Source: Venturia oleaginea (Eukaryota; Ascomycota; Dothideomycetes; Venturiales; Venturiaceae). From it: a DNA stretch of 64,000 bases. The translations under genes were made by a program, and so were the position numbers. The notes below the pieces were generated by a model. The model saw only the letters and a program-made list of their open reading frames with translations, ran no database searches and had not been told where the DNA came from. Below, piece by piece: positions 10,533 to 23,935 of the stretch. The stretch spans positions 806,001 to 870,000 of the forward strand of contig JABMLP010000002.1 in NCBI GenBank assembly GCA_013176395.1, given 5' to 3'. Each line of letters begins with the position of its first letter. Position 1 is the first letter of the stretch.

Positions 10533-12460
10533 TTACATCAATTTGACAGCCCAGACTTTCCTCTTCAACCTTCTCTTCCACGGTTCCACCAGTAGAAGTC
10601 TGTCCGATCTGGCTTTTCTGTCCGGATAAACAAAGCGGTAGTAGATCTTGTGTTGTGGATCATGGCTTTCCCAACGAGATCGACAATCCTCATTGTCGTC
10701 TGCCCGTGCATATACAAGTTCATCGACAGCAAAAGGCTCGTCCGCCTGTTGTCTGGTGTCCGGACCCGACACAATTATAAAAGTCCCTGAATCCTCCTCT
10801 TTCTGCCTCTGTGATGCAAGTAAAAGCACTCCGGTTGTCCCAATAGAGGATGCTATTCTTCTTCGGTCAGTTGACCGCTTCCAATCCTCCTACTCTTGTT
10901 GATAAAGAAGATCTTGGACAGCACCAATTTGCTTCGCAACTTCAACAAACGACCCAGACAGCGTGGAAATGAATAGAAAATTCTCAACGCGATCAGAAGC
11001 TGACCACCTAAACCCAAACACTTCAACCATTCCAAGTTCGCTTCCATGACTTCCTTACAGAAGTCTTTGACTGGATTCATTGGCCGCTACAAGCCCTCCC
11101 ACCGAGACCCGCCAATAACAAATCGGAGTCTCAACTTCTCTGTCTGAAAAGAGTCCTGGATACAGCGCAAAAACTCGTCTCGGCCTGCTTGTGTGCATGA
11201 TTGCCAATCGTCGATACACATCTTGATACAAAGTCGCTTGATCAAGCTCATCTCATAAGGCCAGTGTTAATGGTTCGATTTGAGAACACCGACGATGTCG
11301 TCTGTCAAGGCACCCTCCAAATAGAACTGATTTTCCCCATAGAAAATCTTGATCGCTTCTTCTCTGATCGACTTGGACGTTTTGCCCATAAGCCCATTCC
11401 GATAAGCCTCGTAGTTTGGACAACATGGCCAAGAGTTGTAGTCCGCAGAGGCAGTCATATAGTTCACTCTGTGAAGAAATCTCTTACGGCTACAGCAGCA
11501 AGATGCGCCCCATTTCTGCCAACAGTCTGAAAGGCAGCTGCAAGCCGCCATACCTGGAACGTGATAGAATTTGACTTCGTGGCTTCCAGATGCCACAGCA
11601 CGGTCCGTTCTGAGGAAGATACCAGTGTGTTTGGGGGTATCGAAAACAAGATCGGAGCGTTCCAAAACCATCAACTGGAGTTCTGGCGGTAATCTCGAAA
11701 ATGGATGGAAGGTCCGTTCTGAAAAGTCTTCAGGCGGATGAGATGAGAGGGTAGGCCATTCTTCATCATTCACGACCGAGGCATCGAATCCTAGAGCGGC
11801 ATCGTTCTTGAATCTGGGACTATGTCCATGGAAACGCGGGTATTGGTAGTAATGCACCGCGCCATTCCATAACACGTGCCGACGTGTATGATGCACACAA
11901 ACCCTCTCCTCTCCAGATACCAAGAAGGCATACTCACTTTGGTCGTTATCTTCGTCCAGGCCGACGCTCGCATAGCTTCGAAGAGTAACGTCGACAACCT
12001 CGGGGACGTCTGGCTCAACCACGCTGCCATCCCAACTGGCAGGGAGACCTGGCCATTCTTCTTCGTTCAAGTCAACAGCATTGTATCCTGCTGAATTCTC
12101 GGAGGGATCGGGATACCTCCATTTTCAGACCTCGGTGGACAAAATGAGCCTCTCTTGGCGAAATATTCGTTCCTTCATGATATGACACCACGCGGTAAAA
12201 TATTCATTTCTTTCGATGAAGCAGTCGCCAGGATACGGACCATTCGAGTTGAAGTCGTTCATGGTGTCGTTTCCCACGATATCGACGCAGAGGAATGATC
12301 TGTGCTTGAAGCGCGTTGAGCCTGGATAGGTAGATTTGACGAGATTTGTCCTCCAACGTTCGGGTTCCTGGAATTTCGTAGATGCGCCTCGGTGTGGGTG
12401 TGTCTTGATTTGGCTCAGGAAGATATGATGGGAATGTAGCGGTTGAGAGGTGAGGATTTG
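10533..12460 (-). pseudogene. Decayed F-box/2EXR-like gene(s)
   Basis: One minus-strand frame keeps protein-like sequence from about 12460 to 10853 but is cut by in-frame stops at 12125-12127 (TGA), 11267-11269 (TAA) and 11087-11089 (TAG). The longest intact piece, 11267-12070, has FHPFSRLPPELQLMVLE and SKSIREEAIKIFYGENQF, the usual start and mid blocks of fungal F-box-like 2EXR proteins. The next segment (SLIKRLCIKMCIDDW) continues that pattern. After 10853 a frame change leads into 10533-10829 (DPQHKIYYRFVYPDRKA). Two neighbouring relatives merged by decay, or one long gene, are both possible. Function unknown. Confidence 0.5.
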
Positions 12461-13005
12461 TGCGAGGAAAGAGAGGAAGAGGCACGAATGCTTCCAAAGA
12501 AAAAGCCGGGTTTTGTTATAACTTTGAAAATACGGTGTCCTGTTTGACTAGATATTGGTACCACTCTACGGATTGGCTCTAGTTCGGGTTAAACTTTTCC
12601 CATCCAGACAGAATCAACGAGCACTGGAATGCCACGTTTAACTTTGAGCAGTCTGGCATAGATTCTGTTTCAGTGTTTCGAGTACGCCTGTACAAGTGGT
12701 AAATCCAGCAGTACTCCCGGATATCCGCTTTCTGTATTACGAAAGTTGATAGGTCCTATCTCGTCGCTTGGAACATTTTCGAGGGAAGGTCGTTTCCTTG
12801 TATATTCAAGTCAAAGCGAAAGGCATCGGATATTCGAGATCAGGGGGCACTAGTATATGCGCTTAGTCTACGATCGTCCAAATTCCATGTCTAGAATCTG
12901 TACCGGACCACCAAACTCATACATGACAACTTTTCAGGTATTGGTAACTCACAAACGCCCGCTTTTCTCACTAATCCCTCCTATTTTCAGCCAAATACAG
13001 CATGT
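12461..13005. other. Intergenic
   Basis: No gene or RNA recognised between the decayed locus and the end of the SURNod19-like gene. Confidence 0.4.
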
Positions 13006-14503
13006 TCAATCTTGAACGAATGTAAAAGCCACGATGCCCATCTCCATTTGCTCCTGCCCATTTGACAGTCGAGCAGGATGCTTTATCTCGTCAAACGCCG
13101 CTTCCAGCGTAACCATGTCGCCCTTCTTCACCGGCCAAATACCGTCACATTCAGACATACGAGTAATCGTGGTCCAATTGCTGACACCCGCTTGCAGATC
13201 ACCCCCATATCCCGTCGAGTAGTCTGCGGAAGAAGTGCATGTCTCCTTTCCGTTTATAAAAACAGACATATTCTCACCACCATCCTAGGTCGTTCATCAG
13301 CACGAAATCCATGCCATCCAGAACTCGAAAATGACTCACATGCATATGTCCCCTCATCGACAGAATATTCCCAGGCTTCGTAACCGGTGTCCCCTTACTA
13401 ATCAACCTCCCTCTACTCCCCTTCCCACTGAAAGCCATCGGATCAGCACAATCAGTAACACTACTCAACCCTGTCACAGCCTCCTTCCCAACCTTCCCGG
13501 GCACCCACTCAAAATCAACCTGGATATAAATCGGCACATTCTCCTTTCTATAATTCACAAGTTCAGCAGCCATCAACATCTCATCCTGGGGATGTAGATA
13601 AAACCCAGAATTAAACTTGCCATCCGGCGTCGTGAAGAGTTGTTTGAATTCATCCACTGAGCCGAAACCGAAGATGGAGGAACTGCGACCACGGTTTATG
13701 GCTGTGGCGGCGCCAAGGACGGTGGTCCCTATTGTTTCTGTGTAACCGCCGCCGGTACAGAAACCGAGCCATTGGTTTACGAAATCTGTTGGCATTTTCC
13801 TTTGGCCCATGTTGAAGGTGACGACGTGGTGTAGGTAGACGCCGGTTTTGATGTCGGCGCGCGTCCCGTTTTCGAAGACGGCGTCGAGTTTGGCGGAGAG
13901 GACGGTGCATTCTTTGCAGAGACCTGCTTGGATTGTGTTCATGACGTTGAAGCCTTCGGGGTCCTGGCTTTTGGAGAGGTAGTCGGCACTATTACGTGAG
14001 TGGTTATTTCTGTTTCGGCTTTGCAAAAACTTACATGGCCAGAGTCACATCGCCCTTGAGTACAGCCCTGATATCAAGGTTCTTGATCCCCGTTCCACCA
14101 CTCATGATTCCTGCGTTCTCCGGCTTTCCATTGGCTCCACCATGCTTATGGCCAGGCATGCCTGACATGGACTAGTAATGGTCAGTACCGATGAGATATG
14201 ATGTGAGCGGCATGTAGATACTTGATTTGCCTTTGAAGCTGGCATGACAAAAGGCCCATATCGCACCAGTTGTCTCTTGGCGGTAGGTCTCAATTGCGGC
14301 TCCACATCCACAATAGCAAAAGGTGTAAGCTTAGGAGCCAACTGCTCCATTGTTTTCAGAGGCTCTCTTGTAGACTCAAAAGGGTTCCATGACTTCGGTA
14401 CCTGATCCGTCCCAGCTATATAATTGAAGGGCGCCGCTAGTTTCTCAAGGGGCAGCGCAGCAACAGAGGCCGCCCACAGCGAGAAAGGTAAAAACTGAAA
14501 CAT
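13006..14503 (-). CDS. Secreted SURNod19-like protein
   Basis: Four exons fit (minus): 14503-14222, 14171-14035, 13988-13340 and 13284-13006, giving 448 residues. Introns are 46-55 nt. The protein starts with a signal peptide (MFQFLPFSLWAASVAALPLE) and has a KR near residue 79 that could end a propeptide. The body has VYLHHVVTFNMG, CTGGGYTETIG, GKFNSGFYLHPQDEM and, across the last intron, MRGHMH joined to DGGENMSVFINGKE. His-rich LHH and GHMHDGG motifs are what I associate with SURNod19 (stress-up-regulated Nod19), found in plants and fungi; the biochemical role is unknown. The paired His suggest metal binding, which is inference. Confidence 0.72.
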
Positions 14504-15753
14504 GGTGATAGCACAAGGAACGAGCGTGAGCTGACGGTGACAGTCGACAAGAAACTGGCGTCAGATGATCCTGCGGACACGGTATCTTGACTGGTTGTTG
14601 TTACTTATCCCCAGATCGTCCATGGATATTTTTGCGAGGGATACAGATCATGAGTAAACTTCTATTCCGTGTCCATAGTGGGGCAATCTGAGGATCACAC
14701 CCATGTTCTCGTTTGTGTGTAGCGAAGCAATTAGGCCAGCGCAATGCGGGTACACAAAACCTATTATAGTAAGAAGTGGTAACATTGTACGGACGATCCC
14801 CCCAGTTTCCCATATCCTTCGGTAAGGACACCCTCAATTAACTATTCGGCCCTGTGAGCATTTGACCGAAAGTCAGAAAAGGGATCAAAAGCTACGGGAG
14901 GGTCGAACGATGGAGCCCAGTCCAGTTCATACAAGGAGCGTTTGCGGGTCATAGTAGGCGATGCTCATGAACATCCAAGTTACTTTTGGCTGGGTTTGCG
15001 TTGCGGGTATATTAAACGATACCCGGGCGTTTGCGCATTGGTGTTCCTATCAAAGAGGAGTACAAAGGAATGTCCGAATGCTTCAAAGCTTCAAGATGAG
15101 TATATGAGAGTGGCAGGGGACGGAAGCAAAATAGGTGTATTGTCGGCGAGGAATACCATCCTGCCTTCTGTCTCTTGGCTTCCGAGGACAGTGATCACGG
15201 AGCGTGGCATGGTACGAAGAGAAGAAACTGGGCTGTACCTTCGGCTACTTCAAAGACATGCTTTGGTACGCTTTGCAATGTAATACAAGCCTGATGTTCA
15301 GGGCGCCTAGCTAGGAGCAGCTCCATATTCCCACAAAGGATTGGGTAAAACCTGAACTGCTTTATTGTAAGGAGAGGCCGCATGTGCGCATCGAGGGGAA
15401 TGAATGCATGGTTTTAGATGAAGTTCAAGATAGTGTTCAGTGGTCCTGGTTCATCCTTGTCAACTTAGCGTCCCGAGGCTGGGATGGCCATCTGCATGTG
15501 TCAATCTCTCTGCAGGGTGCTGAAATCCCCGCCCCAGTCCTAACCATTCTATAACTTCGATGATCTTGGGACGATGCAGTTGAACCTGCAATTGTTCACC
15601 AGAACTTACCGAGCTATCGACATGCACGGATGCCCTACGAGCAGCAACCCTGAGAGCCTGAGGCTGCAACAATGCCGTCCTTGCGTTACTGGACTTTACC
15701 GACTGAGTACAACACTAACACCCAAACGCTCCATCTTAAAACCCAACAAATCC
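14504..15753. other. Intergenic
   Basis: No supported gene. The open frame at 14942-15283 has no recognisable motifs. Confidence 0.4.
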
Positions 15754-18128
15754 TCAAAGCCCCAAAAGCTCAAGTAATATCTTAGCACCCGCATTACCCT
15801 TCGGGCCCTCCTCCCCACCCTTCCTTTTCTTAACAACTTTCTTCTCCTCAGCACCCTCTTCAACAGCCTTCGGCGCCCTAACGATCTCCGTAACACTAGC
15901 AACCTTCAGCTGCTTCTTACTCGCCTTGAGAGTCTTCTCTAAAGTTTTCTTCGCCTTGAAATTCTCTGCCTCCATCAAAGCTACGATGACGAAAGAACTT
16001 TCGCCTGTAGCCCATGCAACGGCGTGGTCTTCAATGCGTTCGTAAAGACAATCTGCAAATCCGAGGTTGGCATCACGGATGACAATTTTCTTTTCTTTGG
16101 GCGAGAATTGGCCTCCTGCAATGAGAGTCTTGAGCATACGACTTCCAGCCGCGGAGCTTGAAATGTGTCCCTCCTCACTTGGGTCACCGAATGCCATGAT
16201 CGCAATAGCATTGAGTGCAGCAGACTTGTCACCAACGGACGACAGGATGACTTCGGAGATGAACTGGCAACCATACGCCGTTTGGATAAATTCGGGCGCG
16301 TGTGATGCGATCGTTGCGAGAAGTGTTGGTGAAAGCGCAGTGATAAGTTCCGTTCTCCTAACCTCAGGATCCTTCTTCGATGTAGTCGTTCGGATATCGT
16401 GAACCTCCTTGATCAATTTCAGGGTTTCCGGTCTTTTGATGAGCCACTTAGCTGTGCCTGCGAATGGGTATAACAATGGTATACGACTCGTCGTCTCATT
16501 TGCCATGCCCAAAATCTGGTCATCTCGTGCCTCAGCATCTTCGTTCTTAGTGAGTAACAATTCGCTGAAAATACGCTGTGTGATTTCTCGAGTGTCGTCA
16601 ACAACATCGTAGGCTGTGATTAAGACGTGTTGGGCATTGGCGTCCGCGGCAAGCATGACAATAACCTCTTTGTAGGACCTGAGAATTTGCTTTCGATCTT
16701 TGGCACCGCTGTATGCCAGTGCGAGGCACACAACTCGGGATCCAGGCTTTGTGAATGCCAGATTTTTCAGCAAATCGACTTCCTCTTCCTTTGCGTCACC
16801 AATGATGAGGCGCAGGAAGTCAGTCATCTCCTCGGTCCCAGGTGTAATGTTGAGGAAGTATTGTAGCATAGCATCGTGCAACATGGTGAAACCGGTGAGC
16901 TTCTTTTGAATGAGCTGATTGATCAGGCCTTGGAGATAGCTCATGATGGGCTTTCGCTTTTCTGGGGTCTTGGCCAATATCTCGGAAAGGGTGCCAGTCA
17001 ACTCCGACTTATCACTCTTGAAGATGGCGAATTCCGGTCCGTACCACTCGCGGAGTAAAATAGCTTTCTGCTCCTTGGAAGCGACTTGTCGGTAGACATC
17101 GTCAAGGATCCAAGATGCTTCGGCGTGGTTGATAAGGCGTCGCACGTTGCCGTAGAACTCTGGGAGGATCAAATCGCGGATATAAGCATCACTACAACCT
17201 GTTAGCATATTGCAACACCATCGCTGACTGCCAGAACTCACCCCTCAACAAGTAACTTGCCAATCAAAAACTTCGCATATCGACTCTCAGCCAAACTCTT
17301 ATAATTACCCTTCAGCTCATCCGCAATCATATGCCTCTGCGGCATCGTCGCATACTTGAGCGCAGTCTGAATCGTCCTCACAGAATCATGCTTGAAAACA
17401 AAATCTTTGACCCTGCCAGAAATAATCTCAAACAGCTCAGCAACCAGTTCCGTGCGCTCCTCTTTGGGTACGTGTGACTTTCTCCGTAGACGTTCCCACA
17501 ACTTCTTTGCGCGTTGTACTTCGTCGGCATTGGGTTTCGCGGCTTTGCGGGCTTTCTTCTCTTCCTTTTGTTTCGCGTGGGCTTCTCTGGAGTTTGTGCC
17601 TGTGGAATATGTTAGCCATATTCTTCGGCAGACGCGAGCTAGCAGTAGAGATGTGAGCATACCATTAGGATTATTAGGATTCACCTCCGCCTTCTCTTCT
17701 CCCTTTTTAATCTTCTCCGCCGGTTTCTCCTCATTAACATCCTCCCCTTCATCACTATCCTCATCATCCGAGAGCGGTCTAAAAGCAGGCGCCTCAACAG
17801 CGTCAGTCGAAAAGCCCTGGAATTCGTCCTCATTTACATCGTCGACCTCCATCTCTTCAACTTCATCGTCAGACTCCTCCACTGGCGCCTTCTTGACTTT
17901 CTTCTCTTTCTTTTCTTTCCCAGATTTGTCCTTCTTTTCCTTCTTCTCCTTCAATTGTATCGTGAGATGCTCCTTTCCCTCAGGCTTGGGTGTTTTCGTA
18001 GACTTCGAGTCCTTCCTCGCCATCTTGAGCGCATGTTTCTTGTCTGATTTATTCGTCGAATCGGTCTTCAGTTTCTTCGATTGGCTTTTGACTGTGTCAT
18101 CCGACTGAGGGCGCTTGATTCCAGCCAT
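15754..18128 (-). CDS. PUF6: Puf6-like pumilio-family ribosome biogenesis protein
   Basis: Three exons fit (minus): 18128-17663, 17599-17242 and 17191-15754, giving 753 residues. The N-terminus is a Lys-rich nucleolar-type tail followed by an acidic stretch (VEESDDEVEEMEVDDVNEDE). The body starts with AKKLWERLRRKSHVPKEER and continues with helical PUF repeats (DSVRTIQTALKYATM, SRYAKFLIGKLL, GFTMLHDAMLQYFLN, GSRVVCLALAYSGAKDRK), then the CPL-type region (ISSSAAGSRMLKTLIAGG) and a basic tail. Yeast Puf6 acts in 60S subunit assembly and in ASH1 mRNA repression. Length and layout agree with Puf6/PUM3. Confidence 0.92.
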
Positions 18129-18538
18129 GTTGAGGAAGTAGTGAAGGTGTGGCTAACAAATTGCGCAGAGACTGAATTGATGAAGCTCTACCTCGAACTT
18201 TTTTCTCAAGGCCGAAAATCATCCCGCGCTAGCTGCGTTTCGCTCCAAGACTTACAGGGGTCAATGTGTAATTGCTTACAATTTTCGTACCGTAGTAGAA
18301 TCAAGGGAACATTATTCTTTATCAATATATATTAGAAGAACTAAATAGTAAACATCACGAGGTCTGGCAAACTCGTATGGGGCATGCCATGATGCCTTCG
18401 CCAGCAATATCGCACCAATGCGACCCATCACACGCCCATGTGACCCTTTGAATGCCCATGTTCCCAGAAAATCCCCAGCGTGACCATCAAATCAATCCAT
18501 TATTCGTTGCATTTCAACGCCTTTATCTCCAGCCTGAA

Positions 18539-19432
18539 TTATTGTCCACCCACCTCGACAGCGTTCCCACCATTCGGCCTGCCAATAGCGTTCAATTCAG
18601 CACCTTGCCCACTCTGTCCGCGTTTCCTCCCAGGGAATTGTAAGAAATTATGGTGACTTGATGCTGGCCTTGCGTCGGCGGTCACAGGAGAGTCTGCTGA
18701 TGAGTCGCCGAATCTCGAGAAAAGACTCCGCTTCTTAGGCTTCGCTTCATCGTTCAATCCGACTTCTTCGAAACCTTCTTCCACAGGATCATGAGGGCGA
18801 TCAAGATGGCGACCTTGGAAAGAGGGACGAGAGGCGTAAGAGTGGAGGACTCTTCTCGAATCGAGAGATTGGCGGGGTCGCTCGTCGAAGTTGGGAATTG
18901 GAGAGCGCGCAGATATATCCTAGATACGATAATTAGATCGTGTGAAATTTGACTTAATGGAGATTGAACATACGAATGATCGCCTATACGAATCAAAAGA
19001 TTCTCGGGAGATATTGAACGGCTCGGTGTTGTCGCTGGGAGTACCTCTATGCGTCGTCGAGTATGAAGTGGAAGTGGAAGATCGACTGAAGAAGCTGCGT
19101 TCCTTTGGCGGTGGAGAAGGCTGTCGCATGTCAGCGGAATGATTACTCAGACCATGGGTTATCTCGTACCGGTATATAGACTCCGCTGTCGTTGATCTCT
19201 GTGATACAATATTGTCAGCGCAGTTCAGGTAAGCACCGGCGCTCATCGCGGTCGCGCCATCTGTACAAGGCCCTCACTCACCACTCAACTGATACTCCGT
19301 AGGCACCTTGATCTCAATTCCCTTCCCAATAACTTCCACAGTCTTGAACCCGTTCGCCGCATTATCCCTCAGATTTTGCTCATGCAGCTGCTCCGCCGTG
19401 ATCGACTTCCTAAACGGATTGCGAATTGGCAT
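18539..19432 (-). CDS. Conserved fungal protein of unknown function
   Basis: Four exons fit (minus): 19432-19282, 19198-19170, 19120-18974 and 18919-18539, giving 235 residues. It starts MPIRNPFRKS, has IEIKVPTEYQLS-EINDSGVYIP across exon 1/2, then a Ser-rich stretch, FNISRESFDSYRRSF-DISARSP across exon 3/4, and near the end KPKKRSLFSRFGDSS. No enzyme domain, signal peptide or membrane segment; the composition suggests a disordered, phosphorylation-prone protein. I believe similar proteins exist across Pezizomycotina but know no function. Exon 2 is only 29 nt. Confidence 0.8.
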
Positions 19433-22251
19433 CTTCAAAGATATATCGTGTGTAAGTATGTGATTAAGGGAAGAATTCTCGATTGCGATCAGAACAAATA
19501 CTGGCTTGCGAAAGAAGAATTACAGAACTCGAAATATGATGGGGTGGTGGGTTGAGGCGAGGCAGTGCAGAAATCAAAGATGTCAGTCGCGCAGCTTGGT
19601 GGTCAGGGACGATGCAAGGCGAAGGCTGGGGATAACTCGCTGCTGCCAGTCAGACATTCGTCTGATGTTTGCGACAATCCGATTGGGCTTGCCTGGAACG
19701 TCGTGAACCAAAAGGCGGCAAGTCAACGGGAATCGCATCGTTCTACGGTATGCTAACGACCCGTTCGAACCGGGGCGGCGTGGTGGGCTGGGAAAATCCA
19801 TGACGCCGGATCGTTGAGCGCTCCGAGATGTGCGTGGAGAGAATCCTTGAGGAATTCGAGACCTATCATTAACCTCGGGAAGAGTATTCACTGGCACATA
19901 GCGTTGGGTCAGAATCACGATTGATATGATTTGATACCATTGCAAAATTGACAACAAATTATGCTTTCTATTGTGTTTATTTCTTCCTCATGAATCGCTA
20001 CTGTTCTGGAAGTATAGCGCTAACCCGCATCATTGCCGTTTGGGGACAATGCTGCAATTCATGACAATCCTAAATCCAGCTGTACTGACTACTGAGCGAA
20101 TACACTGGTCATGTCCAAGCCCAATCATTGCGCAACCTAGCGTAAGAAGGAAAGACTACAGGTTTTCGATTCAAATTTGTATGCTCACCTTTCAAGTTGT
20201 TGCGATGCTCGGTTAGAGGACTGTCAATGATCATCATATTGAACACGATACCGATGTGTTGTTTAGGCTAGCATGTAGAAGATCTTCACAAAGCACCGGT
20301 TGCGGAACGATCATTCAAACGTTTAACGTTCTTGACAAACGATTTTCGATAATCTGAGATCGTCAATGCGTTGTCCCCGATACGTACCAGAATCGAATCA
20401 AGCCAAGATGGCCATAGCGTTTACGTCTTGTGAATCGGGTACCAACTTTCGACTTCAGTTATTCGAAACCCCTGGCATCAAGATTCGAGCCGCGTACCAG
20501 AGACGTCGCACTGAATCTCGTCGTAGCGCAATGTTGTACGGAAACTGTGCTGTCAACATGTTTGAGGTACCGTGCATATAATCGACAGCGGCACAGATTT
20601 GCCACACTTAGTCTTGTCGTACAGAGTGGTCGTAGTCGTAGCCGTGTACAAACCGGGTCTTCCAGATGCGCAAAACTTTGCGTTTATCCTATCTATAGTC
20701 CTCCATTACAACTTCATCGTTAAAGTCGTTTAAATTGTAAAAAAATATCGAGAAAGGAAAACTGGGGCGGGCGAATTCGAGTCGACTTTAGGACTTTGCT
20801 CGTATCGCTGCTGGAGGTGGAAGAAATGGGAAAGTCTTAACACAGCAACGGTAAACGCAAATATCGATGGTTTCTTCATGACGCAGCACTAGGTGAAAAG
20901 CTGAACGATCCACGATGGAAGCTCGGAAGTTAGAGTGGAAGTTGAAATAATCGATAGTTCGATGCAAGGAACTCCCCAGCTTGAGAGAATAGTGGCCGCT
21001 TGTAGGCGAACTGCTCCATGGAGTCTGTCATTGGTGTACCTGAACTTCATGCATTGCCTTGCTGGAACCTTTGAGGCGGACGCGTCAATCGTGTCAATCG
21101 CATGACCACAGCTTGGATGTTACTTGAAGTGTTGTTTGTAGTGGCTATGGCCAAGGAGCAGCTCGAGCTCTGGTGGAAGACTTTCTCGTGTCACGCTCGC
21201 GTCTATTGTGTTTCATCTCATCTCCCCAACCTCACTCCAACACCTCTATCTTTTTAAGGACGTTGCACAACACCGCCGTTTGCTCGCAACAGGCTAGACG
21301 GATCGATCCGCATGGCACACCACTGCTGTCAAACTTTGCTCATAGTACTCTGTGTAAAATGAAGGTCTCCACAGTCTCCAGCGATCCGTCGTCTGAGAAT
21401 GGCTCTGAACAGGCGAGGTAGATATCCATGTGCAGGAAAACAATGGCCATTGGCGTGCATCATAACTCTCGCCTCCGGTTCTCCGCAGTGAGTGATGGTC
21501 TCTTGCCCAGACATACTTGCAGCACCGTTGTGGTGTTGCATGTCTGCTGCAGACGGATTTGCTGCCATAAAAGAAGTATCTCTCCATGACTTGGCTTTCA
21601 TAACTAAGAATGGACTCGTCCTGGAGAAGGCTGATAGGGCACTTGATGTTGCCTTCTTCATTCAGCAGGTCTTTTGATTTGAGAGTGCTTTGCCAGCTCG
21701 CGCTAGACGACTTGTGCTTCCAATGGCTACTCTTCGAAGCTACTAGTATATCTCAGCTTGTCTTCCACCCGCAGCTTCCCATGCTCCTGCGATCCGCCAA
21801 CACGCACATCTCACGCAGGAACACGATTTGCAGGAGGAGAGGCTCGACCTCCCCCTCGTCACTGCCGTCTGCTATAGTTGCACAAGCCGTGCCTTGCCGC
21901 ATCGACACATCTGCTGATTGATCAAGTACAATCCCTCAAATGAACCTCTGCGAATCCACAACGGAACTCCAACAATTTCAATAGTGCTCCTCAGACGACA
22001 CTTTGATTTTGAGAGGTCAATCCGCGCCTACCTGCTGTCCACCGCACCCTCCCTCTCTCCATCTGCAACACCAGCATTCGCTCAAACCCACCATTTACTC
22101 GACCCAACGTCTCATGGAAATCGATGCCTCTCACTCACGACGGAATGGCGACCTCATAATCGCCGCATTGTCAAGTTTCGGATCCAGCACTCGTTTCGTT
22201 ATCCCTACAAGCTCCACTACTATTCCTCTCTTCCTCGATTAGATCTTCAGA
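19433..22251. other. Long intergenic region
   Basis: 2.8 kb without a gene I can support. Short open frames lack codon bias or motifs. The last 400 bp are C/T-rich and probably the leader of the membrane-protein gene at 22252. A GTTCGAA palindrome near 19763 was examined for a tRNA and rejected. Confidence 0.4.
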
Positions 22252-23935
22252 ATGTCCGGATTCTTCGCAGGATGGGCTCTATGGGAGAAAATGACCTTCG
22301 TGAGTTTATTCTTAGATAGTCACCAGTCTCACGTGAGCTAATTGCTATTCACAGGTCCTCGCTCTTTGCATTGTAAGCAATCTTCGATTCGGTACCAATT
22401 GTCCAAAGCTAATATCTCAGGTGGTGGCTATGGGTCTCGGAGGGTGTAGGAATATGTATACTAGATGGAGACTTCGCCAGTATACCTCTGTCAGCATCAA
22501 ACACCCCACTCCGAATATGGTCGAAGCACAAACAACAGACGAAGTACCTTTCGGAATCAAAGCAATTGAGAGCGGAGTCGAAGTCGAAGGCGTCTGGATC
22601 TCGCGGTCAAACACGCCAGTACCCAGTGGCAGTAACAGCTTGAACAACAGCCCAGCAACTTCTGCCCGAGCAAGTGTTGCGTCGTTCATCTTTCTTAACG
22701 AAAGTACAGTCCCGAAGCCAGAATCCGCGTCTTCACAGAGTGACAAATCGCGACGGCACTCCCTAATAAAACCTTCATGGGCGAACCACAAAGAGGTCCC
22801 AAATGTGCTGGAACGAGATCGCTCCACTGAGCGGCTTGTTCCTGAGTCGTCGAGGTCGAGGTTGCCATACGCCGGCTCGGGTCGTTCCAGACATGCTTCC
22901 ATGCCTGTCATGAGCCGTTTGCGAGAGTCCATGACTTTGTCACCTCAACCGGACTACAACAGAGGTGAAGCTGAGATGAGCCTCGACATTCAATCCACAT
23001 GCTGACATCGAACAGAATCATCAGGTTCTTTGACTGATGGCGACCACGGCAATCAGCGACCCTCTTCGGAACCACGACCCTCTACTGATCCTTCCACCTC
23101 TCTCGATTCCAGCGGCAGCAGTTCCCGATCTTACCGTCGTGCCTCGCAATACACTTATACAGAACCAAGTTCAGAGAATGAGCGCCAGCCTATGGCATGG
23201 ACTAGAAAACACAAGGGCAAGGGCATAATGTTGGAGACCGGTGCAGATCTTGGATTGTTACAAAGCCATCGGATGTCGCATGTGGCAGAAACTGGCCAAC
23301 TTGGACATTGTACTCGACGTGTTGGCAATGCAAGCAATGGACGGACAAGCCCAATTGATATGGAGCCACCGAAAGCAAAGCCGGAAATAGAGCCGGAGTC
23401 GGAACCCGAGCCTGAGCTGCCTGAACTGGATTTGACTCTGCCGACATTATCACAGGTGGACCTCCACTTCGAGACGTCGGACTCAGCATTTTCAGCACCG
23501 GTACCCAGAGGTCTTTTCGAGACGCCATTGCCACCTCATCTCGACAGCATGAGCGGCTATTCCTCCGAGCTCGATCTCGGAGTAATACAGGACGTCATAC
23601 GTACTAGGTATCTCGACGAACCACGTCCACGCTGTCCATCTCCAGGCAGTAAAATGGAGAGACGGACATCTTCCGGTGAACGTCGGTCTTTTCAAGCGGA
23701 CAGAAATTCTAAAATCCTGCGAAACGTGAACTCAAGTTTTCAAGTCATGCAACCAGGGACCTTTGCGCCACCCGAGGCTGCGGCCGTTGAGCCAGCACCA
23801 TCGATCAAAGAAAGGAGTTCCGACCGATCGCGTAGACATTCTCGAAAACTTCGCAAAAGAAAGGGGTCAAATAGCAGCAGCAAACGAACGAGTTTCATTG
23901 AGATTATATATGGGAATGAGCGACACCCGAGTTGA
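22252..23935 (+). CDS. Single-pass membrane protein with long disordered tail
   Basis: Four exons fit: 22252-22299 (48 nt), 22355-22372 (18-nt micro-exon), 22421-22964 and 23016-23935, giving 509 residues. Joining exons 1-3 creates MSGFFAGWALWEKMTF-VLALCI-VVAMGLGG, a membrane segment near residues 5-30 followed by a basic stop-transfer (TRWRLRQYT). The rest is Ser/Pro/Glu/Arg-rich and disordered (EPESEPEPELPELDLTLP) with a basic end (RRHSRKLRKRKGSNSSSKR). Function unknown; the layout suggests a type III membrane protein with a cytosolic tail. The micro-exon is supported by splice sites on both sides and by completing the hydrophobic segment. Confidence 0.78.

Noticed and set aside
14942..15283. 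Possible small gene
   Set aside because: No motifs, no codon bias, no splice partners.
19715..19790. GTTCGAAC palindrome suggesting a tRNA T-arm
   Set aside because: No acceptor stem or anticodon arm can be paired around it on either strand.
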